Origin: Kingella sp. (in: b-proteobacteria) | GTDB taxonomy: Bacteria > Pseudomonadota > Gammaproteobacteria > Burkholderiales > Neisseriaceae | Direction of reading: 5' to 3' | DNA: 11,924 nt | Assembly: GCF_030527935.1 (NCBI RefSeq) | Contig: NZ_JAUMZV010000055.1 | Coordinates: 1-11,924, forward strand | Shown here: piece after piece, positions 6,030 to 11,924 of the stretch | How positions within the stretch are numbered: the stretch's first letter is position 1 | Layout: each line of letters starts with the position of its first letter | The notes under the pieces: model-generated | The model's database searches: none | The model's input: only the letters and a program-made list of their open reading frames with translations | What the model was told of the DNA's origin: nothing | Translations under genes and position numbers: made by a program

Positions 6030-7175
6030 ATGAAATTTATAGACGAAGCCAAAATAGAAGTCTTTGGTGGACGCGGTGGCAACGGCGCAGCCAGTTTTCG
6101 CCGTGAAAAATTTGTGCCGCGTGGCGGGCCAGATGGCGGCGATGGCGGGCGTGGCGGCAGTGTGTTTGCCGTTGCCGATGAAAACGTGAACACGCTGGTG
6201 GAATACCGTTTTGTGAAACGCTATCAAGCCAAAAACGGCGAAAAAGGACACGGCAGCGACCGCTATGGCGCAGGTGCGGACGATATTGAACTGCATATGC
6301 CTGTGGGCACGCTGATTCGCGATGTAGACACCGATGAAATCGTTGCCGATTTAACCCACCACGGGCAGCGCGTGTGCGTGGCAAACGGCGGCAAAGGCGG
6401 CTTGGGCAATATTCACTTCAAATCATCGGTAAACCGCGCGCCCAAACAGTTTACCAACGGCGAAGAAGGCGAAGCGCGTACGTTGCAGTTGGAATTGAAA
6501 GTGCTGGCGGATGTGGGGCTACTGGGGATGCCCAACGCGGGCAAATCCACACTGATTCGCGCCGTTTCCGCCGCCCGCCCCAAAGTCGCCAATTATCCGT
6601 TTACTACGCTGCATCCCAATTTGGGCGTGGTGCGCATGGATGAAAACAACAGCTTTGTGATGGCGGATATTCCGGGATTGATTGAAGGCGCGGCAGAGGG
6701 CGCGGGCTTGGGACATCGATTTTTGAAGCATCTCTCGCGCACAGGCTTGCTACTGCACGTGGTAGATTTAGCCCCGTTTGACGACACCACCGACACCGCC
6801 GCCGAAGCCTTGGCGATTGTGAACGAGTTGCGAAAATACGACGAAGAGTTGTACGACAAACCGCGCTGGTTGGTACTCAATAAATTGGACATGCTGGACG
6901 AAGCGACCGCGCAGCAACGCACAGCGGATTTTCTCGCTGCCATCGGCTGGGACTACCCTGCCCCCGATGACCGCTTTGCATTTGACATGACCACGCCCAG
7001 ATTGTTTAAAATTAGTGCCTTAACGCACGAGGGCACGCAAGAATTGGTGCAGCAGATTAACCAGTATATCGGCGAGAAAAAACGCCTGATGGCGGAAGCT
7101 GCGGCACAAGCCCAACGGCAGCCCGAAATGGATTTGCCTGAAACCAATCGTGATGTGTTTCAGGCGGAGCGTTGA
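6030..7175 (+). CDS. obgE: Obg family GTPase, ribosome assembly and stress control
   Basis: ObgE/CgtA binds the 50S subunit late in assembly and links GTP and ppGpp levels to growth; here it shares the window with relA. Residues 1-158 form the glycine-rich Obg fold (FGGRGGNG, RGGPDGGDGGRGG, NGGKGGLGN). The G domain follows: G1 GMPNAGKST at 166-174, switch FTTLHPNLG, G3 DIPG at 213-216, G4 NKLD at 284-287, and G5 SAL in LFKISALTHEG. The tail after about 350 is short and rich in Ala, Gln and Glu. At 381 aa the length is normal. The ribosome-binding site is weak (GAGAAT). The gene lies 44 bases after the nuclease stop, across a DUS, and may be cotranscribed with that block. Confidence 0.97.
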   Translation: MKFIDEAKIEVFGGRGGNGAASFRREKFVPRGGPDGGDGGRGGSVFAVADENVNTLVEYRFVKRYQAKNGEKGHGSDRYGAGADDIELHMPVGTLIRDVDTDEIVADLTHHGQRVCVANGGKGGLGNIHFKSSVNRAPKQFTNGEEGEARTLQLELKVLADVGLLGMPNAGKSTLIRAVSAARPKVANYPFTTLHPNLGVVRMDENNSFVMADIPGLIEGAAEGAGLGHRFLKHLSRTGLLLHVVDLAPFDDTTDTAAEALAIVNELRKYDEELYDKPRWLVLNKLDMLDEATAQQRTADFLAAIGWDYPAPDDRFAFDMTTPRLFKISALTHEGTQELVQQINQYIGEKKRLMAEAAAQAQRQPEMDLPETNRDVFQAER

Positions 7176-7207
7176 TTGATTAAACTTTGAATATATAAGG
7201 AAAGATT

Positions 7208-7525
7208 ATGAAGATTGTAAAGACTTTGATTACTGTGGCGATTTTAGCTGGGGCGTATCATGTGTATAAATCCAATAACTTTACGATTATCCCACCAACA
7301 GATATAGAAGTTAAAGAAGCCATTCGCGTGGTATACCCTGAAATGAAAGATACGCGCAATAATATGCTTACCATTACTGACCCTTGCAAAAAAATCCAAG
7401 GCGGCATGATAGATGCGGTGTTCTCTTGCAAAGTAGAATTTTATTATCGTAGCAACAGCCAAAAAACGCATGTTGAAGATGTTCGCATCATCAAACGCAA
7501 AGGCAAATGGATCGTTAAACAATAA
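7208..7525 (+). CDS. Small membrane-anchored or secreted protein of unknown function
   Basis: I do not recognise this 105-aa protein. Residues about 4-20 (VKTLITVAILAGAYHVY) form one hydrophobic segment after a short basic start, which fits a signal anchor or an uncleaved signal. The rest is polar, with a Cys60-Cys74 pair (DPC and FSC) that could form a disulfide outside the cytoplasm, and a basic end (IIKRKGKWIVKQ). The ORF is well supported: AAGGAAAG lies at the right distance before the ATG, it starts 32 bases after obgE on the same strand, and a DUS-pair hairpin follows its stop. It is AT-richer than obgE and nth. Confidence 0.75.
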   Translation: MKIVKTLITVAILAGAYHVYKSNNFTIIPPTDIEVKEAIRVVYPEMKDTRNNMLTITDPCKKIQGGMIDAVFSCKVEFYYRSNSQKTHVEDVRIIKRKGKWIVKQ

Positions 7526-7551
7526 CCGCCGCAAAACCATCATCCCATCCC

Positions 7552-7586
7552 TTTTCAGGCTGCCCACCCAAAAGGCAGCCTGAAAA
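7552..7586. terminator. DUS-pair hairpin after the small membrane protein
   Basis: TTTTCAGGCTGCC at 7552-7564 pairs perfectly with 7574-7586 (13 bp, nine-base loop). The right half is an exact DUS (7573-7584) and the left differs at one base (7554-7565). It probably ends the obgE unit just before nth. Confidence 0.7.
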
Positions 7587-7611
7587 CTGTTTCCATCCTA
7601 CGATAAGAACC

Positions 7612-8250
7612 ATGAACCAACGCATCCGCCAAGAAATCTTTGAACGCCTGCGCGCCGCCAACCCCTACCCCACCACCGAACTCAATTTCAGCAGCCCGTT
7701 TGAGCTGCTGATTGCCGTGTTGCTATCGGCGCAAGCCACCGATAAAGGCGTAAACAAAGCCACCGAAAAACTGTTTGCCGTTGCCAATACGCCGCAAGCG
7801 ATGCTGGATTTGAGGTTGGACGGCGTGCGCGAGTATGTGAAAACGATTGGGCTGTATCAAACCAAGTCCAAACACATTATGCAAACTTGCCGTGCGCTGT
7901 TAGAACAGCACAGCGGCGAAGTGCCGCAAACGCGCGAAGAGCTGGAAGCGTTGGCGGGCGTGGGGCGTAAAACGGCGAATGTGGTGCTGAACACCGCTTT
8001 TGGACAGCCCGTGATGGCGGTGGATACGCATATTTTTCGCGTTGCCAACCGCACAGGCTTGGCACGGGGTAAAACCGTGCGCGAAGTGGAAGACAAGCTG
8101 ATGAAATATGTGCCCAAAGAATTTTTGCTCAACGCGCATCATTGGCTGATTTTGCACGGGCGATACACCTGCAAGGCGATTAAGCCGCAATGCCCAAGCT
8201 GCATCATCAACGATTTATGCGAGTATGGCGCAAAAGAAATGGCAGCTTGA
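7612..8250 (+). CDS. nth: Endonuclease III, DNA glycosylase/AP lyase
   Basis: Nth removes oxidised pyrimidines from DNA and nicks the abasic site in base excision repair. The helix-hairpin-helix LAGVGRKTANVV carries the catalytic Lys120, and Asp138 lies in MAVDTHIFR; both match the E. coli positions. The [4Fe-4S] loop has Cys187, Cys194, Cys197 and Cys203 in C-x6-C-x2-C-x5-C spacing. At 212 aa the protein is full length. The ATG at 7612 follows GATAAGAAC, a weak ribosome-binding site, and lies 26 bases after a DUS hairpin, so nth probably has its own transcript or relies on read-through. It converges on rpsO across a shared terminator. Confidence 0.97.
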   Translation: MNQRIRQEIFERLRAANPYPTTELNFSSPFELLIAVLLSAQATDKGVNKATEKLFAVANTPQAMLDLRLDGVREYVKTIGLYQTKSKHIMQTCRALLEQHSGEVPQTREELEALAGVGRKTANVVLNTAFGQPVMAVDTHIFRVANRTGLARGKTVREVEDKLMKYVPKEFLLNAHHWLILHGRYTCKAIKPQCPSCIINDLCEYGAKEMAA

Positions 8251-8282
8251 AATAAAAAAATCAAAACAGCACAACAAAATAA

Positions 8283-8321
8283 TTTCAGGCTGCCTTATGG
8301 TTCACACAAGGCAGCCTGAAA
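8283..8321. terminator. Bidirectional DUS-pair terminator between nth and rpsO
   Basis: A 14-bp perfect stem (8283-8296 with 8308-8321) around 11 bases contains exact DUS at 8284-8295 and 8309-8320. It lies between convergent stops. On the minus strand it is followed by ATTATTTTG, and an A/T-rich run precedes it, so it can serve both genes. Confidence 0.8.
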
Positions 8322-8334
8322 ACTGTATTACCTA

Positions 8335-8601
8335 TTATTTACGCAGACCCAAGCGGGTGATGACGTTGCGGTAGGTGTCTGCATCGGTGCGACGCAAGTA
8401 AGCCAATAGACGGCGGCGTGCGCTTACCATTTTCAACAAGCCGCGGCGGCTGTGTTTGTCTTTGGGGTTGGCTTTGAAGTGGGAGGTCAAATCGTTGATG
8501 CGGAAAGTGAGCAATGCGATTTGCACTTCGGATGAGCCTGTGTCGCCCTCTTTGCGTTGAAAGTCTTTGATAATTTGGGCTTTTTGTTCTACGGTTAGCA
8601 T
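8335..8601 (-). CDS. rpsO: 30S ribosomal protein S15
   Basis: S15 binds the central domain of 16S rRNA early in 30S assembly. The 88 residues match the family from end to end, with TGSSEVQIA, LTSHFK, KDKHSRRGLL and the C-terminal RRRLLAYLRRTD...Y.LG region. The ATG at 8599-8601 is preceded by AGGAAA at good spacing. pnp, its usual neighbour, is not adjacent. In E. coli S15 represses its own translation through a leader structure; a leader hairpin is visible here too. Confidence 0.98.
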   Translation of the reverse strand: MLTVEQKAQIIKDFQRKEGDTGSSEVQIALLTFRINDLTSHFKANPKDKHSRRGLLKMVSARRRLLAYLRRTDADTYRNVITRLGLRK

Positions 8602-8638
8602 AGTAAATTTCCTAAAAAATAATGCCTTGCGGCGGACA

Positions 8639-8671
8639 AGTTTGCCGAGTAGCGTTACCCGTTTGCAAACT
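8639..8671 (-). promoter_or_regulatory. Hairpin in the rpsO leader, possible S15 autoregulatory site
   Basis: On the minus strand AGTTTGC (8665-8671) can pair with GCAAACT (8639-8645) around a 19-base loop, about 37 bases before the rpsO ATG. S15 is known to bind its own leader in several bacteria by non-homologous folds. That this hairpin is such a site is inference. Confidence 0.3.
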
Positions 8672-8706
8672 CCTGATTCGTTTGGCGTGAACCCAACGAG
8701 ATGCGG

Positions 8707-8712
8707 ATTATG
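8707..8712 (-). promoter_or_regulatory. Possible -10 element for rpsO
   Basis: CATAAT on the minus strand lies about 106 bases before the rpsO ATG; the hexamer 17 bases upstream, CTGCAT, is a poor -35. In the gene-free stretch 8602-8906 I see only this box, the leader hairpin and the DUS pair. Confidence 0.35.
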
Positions 8713-8832
8713 CCATAGTTTGCAGCGCGATGCAGGATTTTTTTACACGCAACACGTTGATATTGCTTGTTTACGGGTTTGAGCTTTGCTACACAAGCCA
8801 CCTTATGCTTGCTGCAAAAGCTGTATGCAAAA

Positions 8833-8867
8833 TTTCAGGCTGCCTTAATCGCAAAGGCAGCCTGAAA
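8833..8867 (-). terminator. DUS-pair terminator after aphA
   Basis: A perfect 14-bp stem (8833-8846 with 8854-8867) has a seven-base loop and exact DUS in both arms. On the minus strand it is followed by TTTTGC and lies 40 bases after the aphA stop. Confidence 0.8.
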
Positions 8868-8906
8868 ATGTTTAACACATTGATTAAACGAGTTTAGTTG
8901 CAAAGA

Positions 8907-9635
8907 TTAGTTAGATGAATCCACCAACACTTCTTCGCCGTAGCCACCGTTCACGGGCAAGGGGCGGTTGGTGCTTACTGATGGGCGAATCACGCGAATG
9001 CCGCGAATGCCTGCTTCGCGGGCGGCGAGTACGTCATCGTTGCTGTCGCCGTAGTGAATTTTGGATTGGGCTTTCACGATGTAGGCGGTTTTATCGTATT
9101 TGTAGGGCGCAACAGGCGTGTCGCGTGTGTAGCTGATGGGCTTCATGTTTTTCACGCCAAAGGTGCGTTCCAAGATTTTGGCGAGTTGGTCCATCGTGCC
9201 GTCTTTGTGTTTTTTGGCGGGGGTGCGCCCTGTGATGAACACCACTTGGTCGCCGCGCGCTTGGTGCATTTCAATCAATTTTTTGGCAGATTCTTTGGGG
9301 ATGGAGCTTAAATCGCAGCCGTCGGCAACGTAGTCCCAGAATTTTTGGTTGTGCAGGTATTCAAAGCCGTTAGGCGACCATTTGTTGCGCCCGAAATAGA
9401 AGCATTGTGAAGACACGAGCACGGTGTCGTCGATGTCAAAGCTCACGGTCATGGGCGGCATATCTTTGATGCTGTCGCGGATTTCGTCCACAGTTACCCA
9501 GCGCACATCGGGGCTTTTCACAATGTCGGCGGAAGTGATGCCTTTGTGGTCATACGGCACTTTGGGGCCTTTGGCAAAGGCGGGGATGGCTGCCAGCATC
9601 AGCGCAGCAAGCACGGTTTGTTTCAACATAGACAT
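8907..9635 (-). CDS. aphA: Class B acid phosphatase, periplasmic (HAD superfamily)
   Basis: This 242-aa exported phosphatase hydrolyses phosphomonoesters such as nucleotides in the periplasm. The N-terminus is a signal peptide (LKQTVLAALMLAAIPAFA, likely cut after Ala21). VRWVTVDEI and PPMTVSFDIDDTVL follow, with Asp67 as nucleophile and Asp69 as acid-base, in the class B form of the HAD motif. ITGRTP is motif II, and IHYGDSNDDVLAAR holds the Mg2+-binding Asp residues. It resembles enterobacterial AphA throughout, at near-normal length. The first of two close ATGs fits best because AGGAGA lies five bases before it. A good promoter stands upstream (9695-9723) and a DUS terminator downstream, so it is monocistronic. 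MITE copy C lies just beyond the promoter. Confidence 0.93.
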   Translation of the reverse strand: MSMLKQTVLAALMLAAIPAFAKGPKVPYDHKGITSADIVKSPDVRWVTVDEIRDSIKDMPPMTVSFDIDDTVLVSSQCFYFGRNKWSPNGFEYLHNQKFWDYVADGCDLSSIPKESAKKLIEMHQARGDQVVFITGRTPAKKHKDGTMDQLAKILERTFGVKNMKPISYTRDTPVAPYKYDKTAYIVKAQSKIHYGDSNDDVLAAREAGIRGIRVIRPSVSTNRPLPVNGGYGEEVLVDSSN

Positions 9636-9694
9636 GGTTTTCTCCTAATTGGAATTGGAAAGTGGTTAATTTTTGTTTACAGAAAAACAGCGAT

Positions 9695-9723
9695 ATTTTA
9701 CGTTAGTTAATTTGATTTAGCAA
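9695..9723 (-). promoter_or_regulatory. Sigma-70-like promoter of aphA
   Basis: On the minus strand the -35 TTGCTA (9718-9723), an exact 17-base spacer and the -10 TAAAAT (9695-9700) lie about 60 bases before the aphA ATG. Nothing else in the window fits the consensus as well. Confidence 0.6.
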
Positions 9724-9737
9724 ACGTAGGCAAAATG

Positions 9738-9939
9738 GTTTTCAGGCTGCCTATTTAGGGGCTGTTGACAATCAACATTATTGGCGACTTTTTCGCCCTA
9801 AAACGGCATCTGCTACGTTAAAAATAATCGCATATGGATGGCATAGGCTCGCATTTTCGCCTTGCATCTGCCATTTTATGACGCAAAATCCGCTTCAAAA
9901 GTTGAATGTCAACAGCCCCTAAATAGGCAGCCTGAAAAC
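9738..9939. repeat. 39-bp inverted repeat enclosing MITE C, with a DUS in each arm
   Basis: Bases 9738-9776 and 9901-9939 are inverted copies with one mismatch in 39. The outer 18 bases of each arm hold an exact DUS (9741-9752 and 9925-9936); the inner part is the MITE end. Removing 9758-9919 and one TA leaves a perfect 38-bp palindrome. The right arm touches the first base of the cls stop codon and probably served as the cls terminator. Confidence 0.85.
9758..9919 (+). mobile_element. MITE copy C (162 bp, TA-flanked, different ends)
   Basis: It is bounded by TA at 9756-9757 and 9920-9921. It starts GGGGCTGTTGACAATCAAC and ends with the complement save one base. Aligned from its first base with copy B, GCCCTAAAA falls at position 38 and GCCTTG at position 102 in both with no gap; columns 31-70 and 91-135 agree at 59 of 85 by hand count, while the outer 20 bases do not match. 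It has no ORF of its own. Fragment D at 2331-2392 is a close relative. Confidence 0.85.
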
Positions 9940-11426
9940 TACAACAGCGGGCTAAACAAGCGCACCGTGTTTTCCACCAAGCCCCAAATCTTATCGCGCT
10001 GCTGCCAATGCGTGAGCGAAATCAGGCGGCTGTCGCGCAAATATTGCTGCTGCAACTGCGCGATGGCTTGCGTGGTGGGCGCATCGTAAATGGCAAGGCT
10101 GATTTCCAAGTTCAAGAAAAAGCTGCGCATATCCATGTTTACCGTGCCAAACAGCGCGTAATCGTTGTCCACCGTCAGCGTTTTGGCGTGCAGCAAGCCG
10201 CCGTCAAACAGCGCAATTTTTACGCCTGCATTCAACAGTTTAGGATAGTAAGCCTGCGAAGCCCAGCGCACGAGCAACGAATCCACCTTAGCAGGCAAAA
10301 TCAAGGTAACGTCCACGCCGCGCTTGGCAGCGGTGGTTAGCGCGGTCAGCAGCAATTCATCGGGCACAAAATACGGCGTGGTAATCATCACGCGCGACTT
10401 GGCGGCATGGATGGCGCACACAATCGTTTCGTAAATCACAGGGTCGGATTGGTTGGGCGCAGACGGTATCACTTGGGCAATCGCATCGCCCGATTGGCGT
10501 TTAATCGTCAGCAATTCGGGGATTTTGTCGCTGATTTGCTCAATCTGCTGCTGCACTTCGGCTAAATTTTCATCGGTTTCCACCGCCACATCCGCATAAA
10601 ACACCGCTGCCAATTCCAGCACAATCTCACCACGACAGCGCATCATCACGTCCACCCATTCGCCCACGCCCGCACCTTGCTTGAAATAGCGTGGGTCCAC
10701 CAAATTAAAGCTGCCCGTGTAAGCCACCAAATTATCCACAATCAAAATCTTGCGGTGATTGCGCAAATCGCTGCGCGCGAAAAACGTTTTGAACACGCCC
10801 ACAGGCAGCGCAGACACAATCCGCACGCCCGCTTCGCGCAACTGCGTTTCCCATTCGCTGCCAAAAAATGCGCCGCTGCCCACCGCGTCTGCCAAAATCG
10901 TGCATTCCACGCCACGCTTTGCCGCATCGCGCACCGCGCTGAGCAGTGTTTGAATTTTCCCTTGCGGTTCAATAATATAAAACGCCAACGCGCACGTTTG
11001 TTGGGCAGCCTGAATATCCGCCAGCATCGCATCAATAATCTCATCCGTTTGCGTGAGCAGGCGCATGGTGTTGTGTTCGCTCGGCGCAAGCCCCGTAACG
11101 CTGGTGGCAACATTGCTGATACCCTGATACCGCTGCTGCATTTTGTTGCTCACATCGGCATCATCGTCGCCCAAATGTTGCTCGGCAAACGCGCGATAAA
11201 ACGCATTCATCTGCTCGCTGCGCTTGGCGCGCGCCGTTCCCAGCCGTGGTTCGCCAATCACAAAATACGCAATCACGCCAAACACAGGAAACACAAACAA
11301 AATAATCAGCCACGCAAATGCCGAGCCCGTGTTGCGCTGCTTGTACAACACGCGCACCACGCACACCACCACCGCCAAAATGTGCAGCCAAAGAAAAACT
11401 TGCGCCCAAGAAATATCCAAATCCAT
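9939..11426 (-). CDS. cls: Cardiolipin synthase (phospholipase D superfamily)
   Basis: Cls condenses two phosphatidylglycerols into cardiolipin and glycerol at the inner membrane. Two N-terminal membrane helices (about 8-28 and 38-58) are followed by two phospholipase D domains with H-x-K-x4-D motifs: His224-Lys226-Asp231 in NHRKILIVD, with GSFN after, and His413-Lys415-Asp420 in LHAKTLTVD, with GTVNMD after. At 495 aa from the ATG at 11426 it is normal for ClsA-type enzymes. A TTG four codons earlier is in frame but less likely, because GGATG is well placed before the ATG. A possible -10, TAAAAT, lies at 11462-11467. An 11-of-12 DUS occurs inside the gene near 11003-11014. Its stop abuts the DUS palindrome split by MITE C. 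Confidence 0.95.
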   Translation of the reverse strand: MDLDISWAQVFLWLHILAVVVCVVRVLYKQRNTGSAFAWLIILFVFPVFGVIAYFVIGEPRLGTARAKRSEQMNAFYRAFAEQHLGDDDADVSNKMQQRYQGISNVATSVTGLAPSEHNTMRLLTQTDEIIDAMLADIQAAQQTCALAFYIIEPQGKIQTLLSAVRDAAKRGVECTILADAVGSGAFFGSEWETQLREAGVRIVSALPVGVFKTFFARSDLRNHRKILIVDNLVAYTGSFNLVDPRYFKQGAGVGEWVDVMMRCRGEIVLELAAVFYADVAVETDENLAEVQQQIEQISDKIPELLTIKRQSGDAIAQVIPSAPNQSDPVIYETIVCAIHAAKSRVMITTPYFVPDELLLTALTTAAKRGVDVTLILPAKVDSLLVRWASQAYYPKLLNAGVKIALFDGGLLHAKTLTVDNDYALFGTVNMDMRSFFLNLEISLAIYDAPTTQAIAQLQQQYLRDSRLISLTHWQQRDKIWGLVENTVRLFSPLL

Positions 11427-11486
11427 GTTTACATCCAATTAAAAAGTTGCAACAGCCCAAAATTTTAACCACGTTTGCGGCATAGG

Positions 11487-11530
11487 AAAAGGCAGCCTGA
11501 AAACGGTTAAGTGTTTTCAGGCTGCCTTTT
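11487..11530 (-). terminator. DUS-pair terminator after rpsJ
   Basis: This is the strongest hairpin in the window: 18 perfect base pairs (11487-11504 with 11513-11530) around eight bases, ending in TTTT on either strand, with exact DUS at 11490-11501 and 11516-11527. It lies 10 bases after the rpsJ stop and cuts the ribosomal operon off from cls. Confidence 0.88.
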
Positions 11531-11540
11531 GATTCAGCGA

Positions 11541-11852
11541 TTATTGAACTTTAATTTCAACATCCACGCCTGCTGGCAAGTCCAGCTTCATCAGCGCGTC
11601 GGTTGTTTTGTCGGTCCAATCCACGATGTCCATCAAGCGCAAGTGCGTGCGGATTTCCAATTGTTCACGCGAAGTTTTGTTCACGTGTGGCGAACGCAAA
11701 ATGTTGAAACGCTCAATTTTAGTAGGCAAAGGAATCGGACCTTTTACTACTGCGCCAGTGCGTTTGGCGGTTTCAACGATTTCTTGTGCCGAACGGTCAA
11801 TCAAGCTGTAATCATACGCTTTCAAGCGGATACGGATTTTTTGGTTAGCCAT
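11541..11852 (-). CDS. rpsJ: 30S ribosomal protein S10 (NusE)
   Basis: S10 is part of the 30S head and, as NusE, joins transcription antitermination complexes. The 103 residues are full length and typical: KIRIRLKAYDYSLIDRSAQEIVETAKRTGA, GPIPLPTKIERFNILRSPHV, then NKTSREQLEIRTHLRLMDI. AAGGAT precedes the ATG. It follows tuf by 17 bases on the same strand, as at the str/S10 junction of other beta-proteobacteria, and is probably cotranscribed with it. Downstream comes a strong terminator and cls, not rplC. Confidence 0.98.
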   Translation of the reverse strand: MANQKIRIRLKAYDYSLIDRSAQEIVETAKRTGAVVKGPIPLPTKIERFNILRSPHVNKTSREQLEIRTHLRLMDIVDWTDKTTDALMKLDLPAGVDVEIKVQ

Positions 11853-11869
11853 CAGTCTGTATCCTTGTA

Positions 11870-11924
11870 TTAAGCAATCACGCTAGCCACAACGCCCGCA
11901 CCTACTGTGCGACCACCTTCGCGA
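11870..11924 (-). CDS. tuf: Elongation factor Tu, C-terminal end (cut by window edge)
   Basis: The last 17 codons read REGGRTVGAGVVASVIA and stop (TAA at 11870-11872), the hallmark end of bacterial EF-Tu, which delivers aminoacyl-tRNA to the ribosome. The rest lies outside the window. Its place just upstream of rpsJ identifies the str-operon copy; a second tuf copy elsewhere is common but not visible here. Confidence 0.93.
   Translation of the reverse strand, partial: REGGRTVGAGVVASVIA

Noticed and set aside
8567..8782. 71-codon open frame across the rpsO start
   Set aside because: Antisense to the rpsO 5' end and leader; no ribosome-binding site and no protein features.
8283..8867. CRISPR array from repeated 12-mers
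   Set aside because: The repeats are DUS in alternating orientation with irregular spacing, not equal-length direct repeats with spacers.
10677..11468. 263-codon open frame opposite cls
   Set aside because: It is antisense to a clear cardiolipin synthase, rich in His, Arg and Gln with no domain, and is explained by the codon bias of the other strand.

Overview
The window is a chromosomal segment of a Neisseriaceae bacterium. The best clue is a 12-mer, AGGCAGCCTGAA (reverse TTCAGGCTGCCT), present in 17 exact copies, all outside intact coding sequence and often as inverted pairs that form terminators. This is a DNA uptake sequence (DUS). From memory it is the dialect described for part of the genus Kingella, not the Neisseria ATGCCGTCTGAA; the species cannot be fixed from this. 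The gene content (relA, obgE, nth, rpsO, a tuf-rpsJ fragment) is ordinary core genome.

Layout. 115-2307 (+) relA, a monofunctional (p)ppGpp synthetase. 2397-3077 (-) yhhQ, importer of queuosine precursors. 3406-3760 (-) a broken gene for a small secreted protein. 3791-4264 (-) queF, preQ0 reductase. 4625-5985 (+) an AT-rich two-gene block with a 4-base overlap: a DNA methyltransferase and a PD-(D/E)XK nuclease, probably an acquired type II restriction-modification system. 6030-7175 (+) obgE. 7208-7525 (+) a small membrane-anchored protein of unknown role. 7612-8250 (+) nth. 8335-8601 (-) rpsO. 8907-9635 (-) aphA, periplasmic acid phosphatase. 9939-11426 (-) cls, cardiolipin synthase. 11541-11852 (-) rpsJ, and 11870-11924 (-) the 3' end of tuf.

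Mobile DNA. Three non-coding elements of 161-162 bp, each at a TA dinucleotide, plus one truncated copy, are present. Copies A (3105-3266) and B (4281-4441) share one kind of terminal inverted repeat; A ends about 27 bp before the yhhQ start and B about 16 bp before the queF start. Copy C (9758-9919) and fragment D (2331-2392) have different ends, but C aligns without gaps to B through its interior. C sits at the central TA of what would otherwise be a perfect 38-bp palindrome built from two DUS.

Functional links. yhhQ and queF both serve queuosine supply (precursor import and preQ0 reduction), and their leaders have both been rebuilt by the same element. The methyltransferase and nuclease would act as a modification and restriction pair. 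tuf and rpsJ are the end of the str operon, which here stops at a DUS-pair terminator where rplC and the rest of S10 would be expected. The strongest leads are the modular TA-targeting elements, the methyltransferase with a DPQY catalytic motif beside a nuclease I cannot assign, and the frameshifted secreted-protein gene.
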